DNA of 64,000 nt from Bacillota bacterium (GCA_023436585.1 JAEZIN010000016.1:60698-124697), one strand, 5' to 3'; shown: positions 25,738 through 34,500, numbered from the stretch's first letter. The notes: generated by a model from the sequence alone, not told the origin. Made by a program: numbers and translations.

Positions 25738-26607
25738 CTATTCTCCGCTGAAGGGTGGTACAAAAGCGCTGTCTGCCGACATGGCATCCTGCTCATAGCC
25801 GGGCAAGCCCAGGACGACCATATGGTCATGTACGCGCCTGTACTCCTTTTCGGTGATCCTGCGGTCAAGGCCCGGGATGCTGACACCGTTCATGGGCACA
25901 TATTGCCGCATGAGGCTCACCGGCGTCCCCTCCGGCAGGTTTTCCTTGATCCAATCAAGAATGCGGATGCTTTCACCCGTCAGGCCCGGCAGGATCAAAT
26001 GGCGCACCAGCGTTCCCTTTTGCATGATGCCGTTTTCATCGTATACGGCTGGGCCGGTTTGACGGCACATTTCCTGTATGGCAGCGGAGGCATACTCAAA
26101 ATAATCAGGCGCCCCCGCGCACAGCTTGCCCATGGCGGGGGAGAAATGCTTCAAATCGGGCAGGTATACATCGACGATTCCTTCCAGCAGTTTTAAGGTT
26201 TCCACCTTTTCATACCCGCCGCAGTTCCATACGATGGGGATGGCAGGCCTGTAGATTTCCAACGCCTGTATAATGGCCAGGGTGAAATGCGTGGGCGTGA
26301 CCAGATTGATGTTGTGCACGCCTTCGTCTTCCAATCGCTTGAAGGTATCCGCCAGTTCCGGAACAGAAATGCGCTTGCCTAAAAGCCGGTGGCTGATTTC
26401 CCCGTTCTGGCAATAGGCGCAGCGCAGCACGCAGCCGGTAAAGAATATCGTTCCGCTGCCCCGCGTTCCACTGATGCAGGGCTCCTCCCAGTCGTGGCGG
26501 GCAGCCCTGGCGATGACGGGATCAGTTCCCATGCGGCAAAAGCCGCTGCCGGATTCCGGCATTCTTTCTGCGGCACAATTGCGGGGGCAGATGGTACAAA
26601 GGGGCAT
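25738..26607 (-). CDS. Radical SAM protein, PflA-like (COG1313 group)
   Basis: 289 aa. The radical SAM cluster is GCVLRCAYCQN (C-x3-C-x2-C, aromatic then N). An N-terminal Cys-rich segment MPLCTICPRNC, plus a fourth Cys in GFCRMG, suggests an additional iron-sulfur site or zinc site, as in the uncharacterised PflX/COG1313 family. NLVTPTHFT and WNCGGYEKVETLKLL are family features. It is related to pyruvate formate-lyase activators, but there is no glycyl-radical partner beside it, so the target is unknown. AAGAGG precedes the ATG. Confidence 0.85.
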   Translation of the reverse strand: MPLCTICPRNCAAERMPESGSGFCRMGTDPVIARAARHDWEEPCISGTRGSGTIFFTGCVLRCAYCQNGEISHRLLGKRISVPELADTFKRLEDEGVHNINLVTPTHFTLAIIQALEIYRPAIPIVWNCGGYEKVETLKLLEGIVDVYLPDLKHFSPAMGKLCAGAPDYFEYASAAIQEMCRQTGPAVYDENGIMQKGTLVRHLILPGLTGESIRILDWIKENLPEGTPVSLMRQYVPMNGVSIPGLDRRITEKEYRRVHDHMVVLGLPGYEQDAMSADSAFVPPFSGE

Positions 26608-26665
26608 AAAGAACCTCTTATATAAGAATATGTCAGCTTCGTGCTATCATTTCCGTTTTCTTATT

Positions 26666-27181
26666 CTACGCAAACCGTATCATGCAAAGCAATAGAACAA
26701 ATCCAATCTCACAAACGAGGGCAATCGTATTTAGAACCTTATCGACATGATCCTTGCATAGTTTGTGGAAGACAAAGAATATCCCAATACCGGCGATTCC
26801 GCCCAGTGTGTTTGCGATCAAGTCCGTAATATCACTGGCTCCAAGCGCAAAAATGTACTGTAATACTTCAAAAAGCAGGCTTGTTAAAATGATCAGCACA
26901 ATCAGATTGACAAAGGATTTCTTTGTTCTCAGCATGCTTATAAAAATACCAAATGGCAAAAACACCAATGCGTTGTATAGGATTTCATTATAGCTGGGCT
27001 TCCCGTTCAGATGAAGCATGGCGCCAAAGGGGATAAGATTGACGCTTCTTTCGACGTCCATCACAAACGTGAATTTGTAGTGCAAAAATGCAAAGGATAA
27101 TCTGGTTTTAAACAAAATAATCGCTGAAAGCGCCAGCAAATAGAATGCGAATAAGGCAACTGTTAATTTTTTTGATTTCAT
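26666..27181 (-). CDS. VanZ-family membrane protein
   Basis: 171 aa with four to five membrane helices. The conserved core NLIPFGAM, NALVFLPFGIFISML, LLFEVLQYIF and DITDLIANTLGGIAGI matches the VanZ family. VanZ gives low-level teicoplanin resistance in vanA clusters, but most genomic homologues have no proven role. Codon use is visibly richer in A and T than in the housekeeping genes, which hints at acquisition. AAAGGAC precedes the ATG. No vancomycin genes are nearby. Confidence 0.83.
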   Translation of the reverse strand: MKSKKLTVALFAFYLLALSAIILFKTRLSFAFLHYKFTFVMDVERSVNLIPFGAMLHLNGKPSYNEILYNALVFLPFGIFISMLRTKKSFVNLIVLIILTSLLFEVLQYIFALGASDITDLIANTLGGIAGIGIFFVFHKLCKDHVDKVLNTIALVCEIGFVLLLCMIRFA

Positions 27182-27211
27182 AGAGCTTGTCCTTTCAAAG
27201 TATCACAATTC

Positions 27212-27634
27212 CTATTCTTGACTGGGGCCTTCCAAGGCGACGATATTCCAGCCCACCCCAAATTTGTCCGCTAGACCTGCGTGGAACTTGCTATAAAATG
27301 TCTCCGTTGGCGGAAGGGATACATCTGCGCCTGCACGCAAGGCATCAAAGATTCTCTGCGCTTCTTTTGCCGTGGGAACTTGTACGGTCAGCTTTACCAT
27401 GCTGCCTTTTGCCGACGGTTCGGCCGCCTCGTCCGCAAACCAAAAATCAGTTCCGCATATTTGCATCTGCGCATGCAGGATCCAGTCTTTCAGGTTCGGC
27501 GGCAAAACAGCAATACCCTCCGGCACATAATCACCGTACGGCATTGACATTTTAATCTCGGTTCCAAATACCTTCTGATAGAAATCAAGGGCGTTCATGC
27601 AATCGCCGTTAAAAGTGATAAACGGAGTAACCAT
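27212..27634 (-). CDS. VOC superfamily protein, PhnB/3-demethylubiquinone-type
   Basis: 140 aa. MVTPFITFNGDCMNALDFYQ and VFGTEIKMSMPYGD, then FWFADEA and FGVGWNIVA at the end, are typical of PhnB-like glyoxalase/bleomycin-resistance fold proteins. Family members of this type usually lack a demonstrated activity. The start is taken at the second of two close ATG codons, 9 nt after GGAAGG; the alternative begins three codons earlier with MKI. It stands alone on the minus strand between VanZ and a SnoaL-like gene. Confidence 0.82.
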   Translation of the reverse strand: MVTPFITFNGDCMNALDFYQKVFGTEIKMSMPYGDYVPEGIAVLPPNLKDWILHAQMQICGTDFWFADEAAEPSAKGSMVKLTVQVPTAKEAQRIFDALRAGADVSLPPTETFYSKFHAGLADKFGVGWNIVALEGPSQE

Positions 27635-27743
27635 GATCTTCATCCTTCCCGAAACAAATTGAAAATTTCTGTTTATGCTGCCGCCATTGTACACAAAAGC
27701 AAATGGAGCCGCAAGACAGTGCCTATGCATAGGGCCATTTGCC

Positions 27744-28097
27744 TTATTCTGTGGGGAGCTTTTCCTGTTTCATAAAAGATAGCTTGTCCCAATACCCTCT
27801 TTGAAATAGGATTTTGTCCTCCCTCACATGGAAGAATCCGCAGCCGCGCAGACCTTTGGGGTCCTTCCATTCCATGATTGCCCATTCGCCGTCTTCAAAC
27901 ATGTTTTCCACGATGCACACCATTTTCGCCCCGGCGAACTCCCTCTCGAACATTTCCCGTATGGCCTGCCTGCCTACGACGGGTTCGTTGGCCACCTGGT
28001 GGTTTACCGCGTTTTCGTCATACAAGGCCGCAAGGGCTTGTGCGTTTGCGCTGTTGAACAGATCGACGAACCTTTCCAATACCTGCTTCGGCGTCAT
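27744..28097 (-). CDS. SnoaL-like / NTF2-fold protein
   Basis: 117 aa, a single NTF2-like domain. The start VLERFVDLFNSANAQALAALYDENA and the ending with a Phe/His-rich strand (GCGFFHVREDKILFQRGYWD) are characteristic of SnoaL-like polyketide-cyclase-fold proteins, which bind small hydrophobic ligands or act as isomerases. Function here is unknown. AAAGGGGGAA precedes the ATG. Downstream (lower coordinates) lies the VOC protein gene on the same strand with a 109-bp gap. Confidence 0.8.
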   Translation of the reverse strand: MTPKQVLERFVDLFNSANAQALAALYDENAVNHQVANEPVVGRQAIREMFEREFAGAKMVCIVENMFEDGEWAIMEWKDPKGLRGCGFFHVREDKILFQRGYWDKLSFMKQEKLPTE

Positions 28098-28122
28098 TTT
28101 CGTTCCCCCTTTTCAATGCCGG

Positions 28123-28365
28123 TTATTTTACATCTCGGTTTTCTTTTTTGGCTTCCAGATACATTCTTTTATCCTGGCGCTGCTCTACTGCCAATAGGAG
28201 AATCAGCACCGCGAGCATAAGCCCCGCGGCAGCCCAAAGAATAACGGATACAACAGCGGCGTTAAGCCACCTTGCCAGCGCGCCTGCCAGGATCAGCATT
28301 CCCACTATTTTGAGAATAACTGTTCCAGGTTCCAGCATGTTCAGTTTATGGCGCGGCTCCCACAT
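28123..28365 (-). CDS. Small membrane protein
   Basis: 80 aa. Two hydrophobic helices (about residues 15-31 and 35-57) are followed by a strongly charged tail (EQRQDKRMYLEAKKENRDVK). The start at MWEPRHKLN is supported by TTTGAGGAG 8 nt upstream; 25 further in-frame codons upstream lack an RBS. It is the first gene of the minus-strand run that continues into the SnoaL-like gene 25 bp later. Function not recognised. Confidence 0.6.
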   Translation of the reverse strand: MWEPRHKLNMLEPGTVILKIVGMLILAGALARWLNAAVVSVILWAAAGLMLAVLILLLAVEQRQDKRMYLEAKKENRDVK

Positions 28366-28529
28366 TACTTTTCTCCTCAAAGAATTCCGCTTTCTTGCGG
28401 ACCGGCATATCCTTTGGCATGCGGCTATTTCACGGCTCACTTATGGCTGGGGCGAAGCTTTGACAAGTGATTATACCAAAAAATGGACCGGGTGCACAAG
28501 GCGCGTGCAATCACCTTCCATCAGAATAT

Positions 28530-28594
28530 GCCGGGCGGAAGCCGCATTGTTCTAGTTTGGCAGCAAAATCAAGCGTCGCGGGGTTGCTTCCGCC
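28530..28594. repeat. Inverted repeat in the rimP upstream region
   Basis: CGGGCGGAAGC (28530-28540) is perfectly complementary to GCTTCCGCCCG (28584-28594), with 43 bp between. No T tract follows on either strand, so it is not a standard terminator. Apart from this and the promoter that follows, 28366-28626 holds nothing I can assign. Confidence 0.6.
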
Positions 28595-28625
28595 CGAAAA
28601 CCGCATAATTCCTTTGTTTTTGCTC

Positions 28626-28654
28626 TTGTATTCTCCTTCCAGCCATGGTATACT
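28626..28654 (+). promoter_or_regulatory. Sigma-A promoter of the rimP-nusA-infB operon
   Basis: TTGTAT, 17-bp spacer, TATACT. It is the only good match in front of rimP and predicts a start near 28661. Confidence 0.65.
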
Positions 28655-28660
28655 AAAACG

Positions 28661-28926
28661 CAGGCAGAATATTACCGGCATGACTTGTTTGAAAGAAGGG
28701 TGTAATCGAAAGAGTGGGTATTGCTTGATTCTATCCTACAATTCGCGGGCAGCGGCTTGTTTCGTTCATGGGCTTCCGAACCGATTGGGGAAGGAAGACC
28801 TGAAGCGGGCTGAAACCTGTTTTTTGAGGATGGGACAATAAGCAATAAGGGTCCACTTTTTTTGTTGCCTAAATGGCCCCGCGCCCTTTCGACGCGAACC
28901 GCTGCAAGCGGCCACAAGGAGAGACC
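28661..28926 (+). other. Long 5' leader of the rimP operon
   Basis: About 266 nt without a convincing gene. Two T runs (28820-28825 and 28857-28863) could mark pause or termination sites, and a small hairpin GCGC..GCGC lies just before the RBS. Long leaders on nusA operons are commonly autoregulated by NusA; no known riboswitch class was recognised here. Confidence 0.4.
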
Positions 28927-29406
28927 ATGAGCAAGGGAGATATCGCCTCCACCGCGCTTCCCATCAGCAAAAAGCTGGCAGAAGAACTGGGGTACGAACT
29001 GGTGGAGGTAGCCCTGGATAAAGAACCCGCGGGGAAATACCTGCGCATCTACCTGGATAAGCCGGAAGGCATTGCGCTTACCGACTGCGAAACCTTCCAC
29101 CGCAGGGTGCAGCCGCTGGTGGAGCACCTGGAGTATGATTTTCTGGAGGTTTGCTCTCCCGGCCTGGACCGGCCCATCAAGACCCCGGAGGATTTCAAGC
29201 GCAGCGAAGGGGAAGAGGTGGAAGTCCGCCTGTTCAAACTCCTTAACGGCGCAAAGATATTTCAAGGTACGCTGATTGGCCTTCATGATGGCCAGGTGCT
29301 GCTGGACACGGCGCAGGGACGAATAGAGTTTCCCCAAAAGTCCGTGGCCGTGGTGAAACGCCTTGTATCCCTGGAGGGGATCGAGGACGTGGATCTGGGT
29401 GAATAA
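28927..29406 (+). CDS. rimP: Ribosome maturation factor RimP
   Basis: 159 aa. It assists 30S subunit assembly. The N-terminal domain carries KKLAEELGYELVEVALDKE and LRIYLDKPEGIALTDCE; the family signature LEVCSPGLDRPIKTPEDF (usually V-S-S-P-G-L-D-R-P-L) lies at about residues 75-92, followed by an SH3-like C-terminal domain. AAGGAGAG precedes the ATG; the longer in-frame start upstream has no RBS. It is the first gene of the operon with nusA 44 bp downstream, as in most bacteria. Confidence 0.95.
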   Translation: MSKGDIASTALPISKKLAEELGYELVEVALDKEPAGKYLRIYLDKPEGIALTDCETFHRRVQPLVEHLEYDFLEVCSPGLDRPIKTPEDFKRSEGEEVEVRLFKLLNGAKIFQGTLIGLHDGQVLLDTAQGRIEFPQKSVAVVKRLVSLEGIEDVDLGE

Positions 29407-29450
29407 ACAGCAAGTTGATATTATTACCAATGGAAGGCGGGATGCATCCC

Positions 29451-30590
29451 ATGAAATCGGAAATCGTTGAAGCGGCAAGAGCGTTGGCCCGGGAAAAAGG
29501 CATTGACGAGGAAATGTTGTTCTCCACCATCGAAGAGGCCATGAAAACGGCCTACAAAAAGAACATGCCCAAAAATACGCCGGTTCCGGCCAATCTCAGC
29601 GTCCACATCAACCGCACCAGCGGGCAGGAGCAGGTATTGGCCCGCAAGGTAGTGGTGGAGCAGGTGGAAGAGCCGAACAACCAGATTTCCCTTGCGGAGG
29701 CACACCGTATCCGTTCGGATTACCAATTGGGCGACATCGCCGAGGTGGATGTGACGCCCCAGGGCTTCCTGCGCGTGGCGGCCCAGGCGGCCAAGCAGGT
29801 GATCGTGCAGCGCATTCGCGAGGCCGAGCGCGGCAAGGTGTATGAGGAGTTCATTGAAAAGGAAAACGAAATTTTAACAGCCATCGTACAGCGGGTGGAA
29901 AACAAGGCCGTGTATGTGGAGCTTGGCCGCACCGAAGGCGTGCTGGAATCCGGCGAGTTCATGCCCAATGAAGAATACCATGTGAACGACCATATCAAGG
30001 TCTACGTGCTGCAGGTGCAGCGCAGCGGCCACGAGGGCATCCGCGGCCCGCAGGTTCGGGTCAGCCGCATCCATCCCGGCCTTGTCAAGCGCCTGTTTGA
30101 AATGGAAGTGCCCGAGATTGCCGCGGGCGTCGTGCAAATCAAGTCCATCGCCCGGGAGGCCGGCAGCCGCACAAAGATGGCCGTCTCCTCCTCCGACGCG
30201 GTGATCGATCCCGTAGGCGCCTGCGTGGGCCAGCGGGGCAGCCGCGTGGACAAAGTGGTGGAAGAACTGAAAAACGAAAAGATTGACATCATCAAGTGGT
30301 CGCCCGACCCCGCCGAGTTTGTGGCCAACGCATTGAATCCCGCGCATGTTTTGAGCGTGTTCGTGGCCGAACGGGAAAAGGCCTGCCGTGTGGTGGTGCC
30401 CGACAACCAGCTTTCCCTGGCCATCGGCAAGGAAGGGCAAAACGCCCGCCTGGCGGCCAAGCTGACCGGCTGGAAGATCGACATCAAGTCCCAGTCCCAG
30501 GCGGCGGAGCTGATGGCCCTGCCCGTGGAAGAGCTGCCTCCCTATGAGGAGGAAGCCCTGGAGCCCATGGACGACGACGACACCCTGTAA
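29451..30590 (+). CDS. nusA: Transcription termination/antitermination factor NusA
   Basis: 379 aa, the length of Firmicutes NusA without the E. coli acidic repeats. It binds RNA polymerase and modulates pausing, intrinsic termination and rRNA antitermination. Domains: N-terminal RNAP-binding about 1-125, S1 about 135-200 (VYVELGRTEGVL), KH1 with GACVGQRGSRV and KH2 with AIGKEGQNARLAAKL. The chosen ATG begins MKSEIVEAARALAREKG and is 9 nt from AAGGCGG; an ATG three codons earlier is adjacent to that RBS and less likely. Confidence 0.96.
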   Translation: MKSEIVEAARALAREKGIDEEMLFSTIEEAMKTAYKKNMPKNTPVPANLSVHINRTSGQEQVLARKVVVEQVEEPNNQISLAEAHRIRSDYQLGDIAEVDVTPQGFLRVAAQAAKQVIVQRIREAERGKVYEEFIEKENEILTAIVQRVENKAVYVELGRTEGVLESGEFMPNEEYHVNDHIKVYVLQVQRSGHEGIRGPQVRVSRIHPGLVKRLFEMEVPEIAAGVVQIKSIAREAGSRTKMAVSSSDAVIDPVGACVGQRGSRVDKVVEELKNEKIDIIKWSPDPAEFVANALNPAHVLSVFVAEREKACRVVVPDNQLSLAIGKEGQNARLAAKLTGWKIDIKSQSQAAELMALPVEELPPYEEEALEPMDDDDTL

Positions 30591-30605
30591 CAAAGGAGCG
30601 GTGCC

Positions 30606-30914
30606 ATGAAGCCACGGAAAATCCCCATGCGCATGTGCGTGGGCTGCCGCGAGATGAAGCCCAAAAAGGAACTGATCCGGGTGGTGAAGCGGCCCACGGG
30701 GGAAATCGCCTTGGACAATACGGGCAAGCTGCCCGGCCGGGGTGCCTATGTGTGCCGAAGCCAGGCGTGCCTTTTAAAGGCCATCAAGCAAAAGCAGCTG
30801 GACCGGGCGCTGGAGCACAAGCTGGATGACGTGGTGGTGGCGCAGCTCCGCACCATGCTGGAGAACCTGCCGCCGGCACCCGTGGAGCCCGAGCCGGAGG
30901 AAGAAGCGACATGA
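30606..30914 (+). CDS. rnpM: RNase P modulator RnpM (YlxR)
   Basis: 102 aa. MRMCVGCREMKPKKELIRVV and GRGAYVCRSQACLLKAIKQK are the YlxR/DUF448 pattern; B. subtilis YlxR (RnpM) binds RNase P RNA and modulates its activity. The C-terminal tail is unusually acidic and Pro-rich (PPAPVEPEPEEEAT). AAAGGAG precedes the ATG. Its stop codon overlaps the start of the next gene (ATGA), a sign of translational coupling, and the order nusA-ylxR-ylxQ-infB is standard. Confidence 0.93.
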   Translation: MKPRKIPMRMCVGCREMKPKKELIRVVKRPTGEIALDNTGKLPGRGAYVCRSQACLLKAIKQKQLDRALEHKLDDVVVAQLRTMLENLPPAPVEPEPEEEAT

Positions 30915-31243
30915 CGGCAATGCAGCCCGATTTTAACAGGATGGCCGGGTTTATCGGCCTGGCGGTCCGGGCCGGGCAGGCCGTGACAGGCGAAGGCGCC
31001 TGTGTTACGGCCATCCGGGCCGGCAAGGCGGCGGTAGCGCTGTTGGACGGGGCCGCGTCCGAAAACGCAGTCAAACGGTTTACCGACGCGTGCGCCCACC
31101 ATAAGGTGCCCCTTATGAAGCTTCCGCCGGAGATGATTCAAAGGGCGTCGGGGAAACCCGGGCGCATGTCCATGGTGTTAAGCCCCGGAGGCCTGGCGGA
31201 AAAGGTACTGGAGTGCATGGGAAAAGTCACGGGGAACGATTGA
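30911..31243 (+). CDS. ylxQ: L7Ae/L30e-family RNA-binding protein (YlxQ)
   Basis: 110 aa. It has the L7Ae/L30e fold: MAGFIGLAVRAGQAVTGEGA, AIRAGKAAVALLDGAASENA, then CAHHKVPLMKL. Such proteins bind kink-turn RNA and may join the ribosome; the role of YlxQ is not settled. It overlaps rnpM by 4 nt and is followed after 70 bp by infB. The C-terminus (SPGGLAEKVLECMG) corresponds to the region after the K-turn binding loop. Confidence 0.92.
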   Translation: MTAMQPDFNRMAGFIGLAVRAGQAVTGEGACVTAIRAGKAAVALLDGAASENAVKRFTDACAHHKVPLMKLPPEMIQRASGKPGRMSMVLSPGGLAEKVLECMGKVTGND

Positions 31244-31313
31244 TTTTCTTGGATTCATGGTTTATGGTTTCTTACTTTCTTGTATGGATTAAATGCGGGG
31301 GTGCAAGCGTTTC

Positions 31314-34300
31314 ATGACCAAAGTCAAACTCAAGGATGCCACTAAGGAGCTTTCCAAGGACGCGGGCGGCGTGCTGGAGGAAGCCACGCGCGTCAAGCGT
31401 TCGGCGGAGGGCCTCTTGCAATCGTTGCGCAAGCTGGAGAACCAATTTATCCGGGAGGAAGAGCAGCGGCGCGCCCAGGAGAAGCTGGAAGAACAGCAGA
31501 AACTGGCCGAGCAGCATACCAAGGCATGGACCATGCCGGATGAGGAAGAGGCCGCTGCCCCTGCTTTGGAGGCGGAGGTTACCCCTCCCGTCCCGGAAAA
31601 GGTTCAAAAGGTGAAGGCACCGGTGGCTCCCCCTGCGCCCCCCGCGGAGGAAGCGCCTGTTATCGAAAAAGCGCCGGCTCCTGCGAAGGCGCCGGTTATG
31701 GAAAAGGAGCCTGTTATCGAGAAGGCTCCCGTTATGGAAAAAGCGCCGGCGGAGGTTCCCGTCGCGCTGGAGCAGGATCAGACGCCCGTGCCCAAGGCCG
31801 CGCCTGTGCAACCGGCCGTAAGCGAAGCGGCCCCTGCCCCCGCGCCGGTTATGGCTCTGGCCCCGGCACCCGTTCAGGCTCCGGCGGCCGCCAATGCTCC
31901 CACGCCTGCTAGGCCCGCGGCAGCCAACCCTGCCGCCCCCGCCGCCGCTGCGCCCCGGCCCCAGGCCCAGCCTGTGCAAAGGCCGGTCCGGCCCGTTGCG
32001 CCGGCGCCCCGGCCCATGGGCCAGCCTGTACCTGCCGGGCAGGCAGGCGCGCCGCAAGCGCCCGTATCCGGCGGAGCGCCCCGGCCGCCTTACGGCCGTC
32101 CTGCGAATCCCGCGCCTATGGGCCAAGGCCCCTACGGCCGCCCCGCCAACCCTGCGCCCATGGGCCAGGGTCCCTATGGCCGCCCCGCGAATCCCGCGCC
32201 TTCCGGGCAAGGCCCGTATGGCCGTCCCGCGAATCCCGCACCTTCCGGGCAAGGTCCGTATGGCCGTCCCGCGTATCCCGCGCCTTCCGGGCAAGGCCCC
32301 TATGGCCGTCCCGCCGGCGGCGCGCCCATGGGCACCGGCGCACCGCGCCCCCAGGGTGGTTTTGGTGCACCTCGTCCCCAGGGCGGCTTTGGCGCGCCTC
32401 GTCCCCAGGGTGCCGGCTTTGGCGCACCCCGGCCCGGTATGGGTCCCCGTCCGGGCGGCGGCGGTGGGTTTGGCCGCCCCAAGGCGCCTGAACTGACGCC
32501 TTCAGTGGAAAAGGAACGGGTCTCCAACTATGACCCCAACAAGAAAAATTACGTCCGCCAGCACGATCCGGAGCGGGTTGTAAAGTCCCGCAAGCAGATG
32601 GTGAAGGAAAACTTCTCCGGCTATGACGATGATGTAATCCGCGGCGGCAAGCGGGCCAGGGCCGGCAAAAAGCTCTCCGCCCAGCAGATGATGGCCCCCA
32701 TCAAGATCGAAAAAGCCTTCATGACTGCCGAGGCCATCACCGTGAAAGACCTGACCGAGCGCATCGGCAAGCCCGCGGGCGATATCCTCAAGAAGCTTCT
32801 GCTGCTTGGGATCATGGCCAACATCAACAGCGAGCTGGATTATGACACCGCTTCCCTGGTCTGCACCGAGTTTGGCGTGGAGCTGGAAAAGAAGCTGGAT
32901 AAGACGGCGGAAGATTATCTTTCCGACGAAGACTTCGAGGATACCGACGAGGATCTTGTCACACGGCCGCCGGTCATCACCATCATGGGCCACGTTGACC
33001 ACGGCAAGACCTCTCTGCTGGATTATATCCGCAAGACGCGCGTTACGGCCGGCGAAGCCGGCGGCATCACCCAGCATATCGGCGCCTATACGGTGGAGCT
33101 GGAGGGCCGTCAAATCACCTTCCTGGATACCCCCGGCCACGAGGCGTTCACCGCCATGCGGGCCCGTGGCGCGCAGGCGACCGACATCGCCGTGCTGGTG
33201 GTGGCCGCGGACGACGGCGTCATGCCCCAGACGGTTGAAGCCATCAACCATGCCAAGGCCGCGGATGTACCCATCATCGTGGCCATCAACAAAATGGATA
33301 AGCCGGCTGCCGATCCCGAGAGGATCAAGCAGGATCTGACCAAGTACGAACTGGTGGCGGAGGAGTGGGGCGGCGAAACCATTATGGCCCCTGTCAGCGC
33401 CATCACCGGCCAGGGCGTGGACCAGCTGCTGGAAATGATCCTCCTGGTGGCGGATGTGCAGCAGCTTCGTGCCAACCCCGACCGCCTGGCCCGCGGCGTC
33501 ATCATCGAGGCCAAGCTGGACAAAGCCCGCGGTCCTTTGGCTACTGTCCTTGTGCAGAACGGTACCTTGCGCGTTGGCGACAACATCGTGGCAGGTACAG
33601 CCTCCGGCCGTGTCCGCGCCATGCTCAACGACCGTGGCGAGCGTGTAGACGAAGCCGGCCCGTCCATGCCTGTGGAAGTTTCAGGCTTCAACGAGGTGCC
33701 CTTGGCAGGCGACGATATGATGGCGGTGGATGATGACCATCTGAGCCGCCAAGTGGCTGAGGAACGCCGGGATAAGATCAAGGCTGCCCGTGTGAGCATC
33801 AGCGCCAAGGTAACCTTGGACAATTTGTTCTCCAAGATCGACGCCGGCAAGGTAACGCATCTGAACCTGATCATCAAAGCCGACGTGCAGGGTTCTGTGG
33901 AAGCTGTCAAGCAGGCATTGGAAAAGCTGTCCAACGACGAGGTGAAGGTGCGCGTGCTGCATAGCGGCGTTGGCGCCATCACCAGGGACGATGTAAACCT
34001 GGCCTCCGCCTTCGAGGCCATCATCATCGGCTTCAACATCCGCCCGGACAACAGCGCCAGGGATCAGGCCGAGCGGGAAGAAGTTGACATCCGCCTCTAC
34101 CGCATCATTTACCAGGCGATTGAGGATATTGAAAAGGCCATGAAGGGCCTGCTGGCGCCCCAGTACAAGGAAGTCATCCTGGGCCACGCCGAAGTCCGCA
34201 ACGTCTTCAAGATTACCGGCGCAGGCACCATCGCAGGCTGCTATGTGCAGGATGGCAAAATGCAGCGCAACGCTTCCGTACGCCTCTTGCGCGATCATGT

Positions 34301-34460
34301 GGTGATTTTCGAAGGCAAGCTGGCCTCCCTGAAGCGCTTCAAGGACGATGCCAAGGATGTGGCCGCCGGCTATGAGTGCGGTATCGGCCTGGAAGCCTAC
34401 AACGACATCAAGGAAGGCGACGTCATCGAGTGCTACAACCAGGAGGAAATCGAGCGTTAA
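31314..34460 (+). CDS. infB: Translation initiation factor IF-2
   Basis: 1048 aa, longer than most IF-2. It brings initiator tRNA to the 30S subunit and promotes subunit joining. Residues about 1-80 are a charged coiled coil; about 80-400 are Ala/Pro-rich low-complexity sequence ending in six tandem 14-residue repeats; about 465-540 an IF2_N domain; G domain from about 557 with GHVDHGKTSL, DTPGHEAF and NKMD; then domains II-IV. GGGGGTG lies 10 nt before the chosen ATG; another ATG 21 nt upstream has no RBS. The C-terminal half is well conserved; the repeat zone is probably unstructured. Confidence 0.96.
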   Translation: MTKVKLKDATKELSKDAGGVLEEATRVKRSAEGLLQSLRKLENQFIREEEQRRAQEKLEEQQKLAEQHTKAWTMPDEEEAAAPALEAEVTPPVPEKVQKVKAPVAPPAPPAEEAPVIEKAPAPAKAPVMEKEPVIEKAPVMEKAPAEVPVALEQDQTPVPKAAPVQPAVSEAAPAPAPVMALAPAPVQAPAAANAPTPARPAAANPAAPAAAAPRPQAQPVQRPVRPVAPAPRPMGQPVPAGQAGAPQAPVSGGAPRPPYGRPANPAPMGQGPYGRPANPAPMGQGPYGRPANPAPSGQGPYGRPANPAPSGQGPYGRPAYPAPSGQGPYGRPAGGAPMGTGAPRPQGGFGAPRPQGGFGAPRPQGAGFGAPRPGMGPRPGGGGGFGRPKAPELTPSVEKERVSNYDPNKKNYVRQHDPERVVKSRKQMVKENFSGYDDDVIRGGKRARAGKKLSAQQMMAPIKIEKAFMTAEAITVKDLTERIGKPAGDILKKLLLLGIMANINSELDYDTASLVCTEFGVELEKKLDKTAEDYLSDEDFEDTDEDLVTRPPVITIMGHVDHGKTSLLDYIRKTRVTAGEAGGITQHIGAYTVELEGRQITFLDTPGHEAFTAMRARGAQATDIAVLVVAADDGVMPQTVEAINHAKAADVPIIVAINKMDKPAADPERIKQDLTKYELVAEEWGGETIMAPVSAITGQGVDQLLEMILLVADVQQLRANPDRLARGVIIEAKLDKARGPLATVLVQNGTLRVGDNIVAGTASGRVRAMLNDRGERVDEAGPSMPVEVSGFNEVPLAGDDMMAVDDDHLSRQVAEERRDKIKAARVSISAKVTLDNLFSKIDAGKVTHLNLIIKADVQGSVEAVKQALEKLSNDEVKVRVLHSGVGAITRDDVNLASAFEAIIIGFNIRPDNSARDQAEREEVDIRLYRIIYQAIEDIEKAMKGLLAPQYKEVILGHAEVRNVFKITGAGTIAGCYVQDGKMQRNASVRLLRDHVVIFEGKLASLKRFKDDAKDVAAGYECGIGLEAYNDIKEGDVIECYNQEEIER
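32088..32339 (+). repeat. Six 42-bp tandem repeats within infB
   Basis: Six consecutive units encode PYGRPANPAPMGQG or close variants (Ser for Met in units 3-5, Tyr for Asn in unit 5, GGAPMGTG ending in unit 6). Three APRPQGGFG-type units follow to about 32425. All unit lengths are multiples of three, so copy-number change would keep the frame. Confidence 0.9.
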
Positions 34461-34467
34461 AGCGATT

Positions 34468-34500
34468 CGGGAAAATGGCTGTGCCATTTTCCCGAGTTTT
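34468..34500 (+). terminator. Hairpin after infB
   Basis: 12-bp stem CGGGAAAATGGC/GCCATTTTCCCG with loop TGT, then AGTTTT. The weak T tract implies partial termination before rbfA; the following 130 bp to rbfA hold no other feature I can support. Confidence 0.7.

Noticed and set aside
31272..32294. 340-codon minus-strand frame opposite the infB linker, very rich in Arg and Gly
   Set aside because: Complement of an Ala/Pro-rich repeat region; low complexity, no RBS, no family. infB is certain on the other strand.
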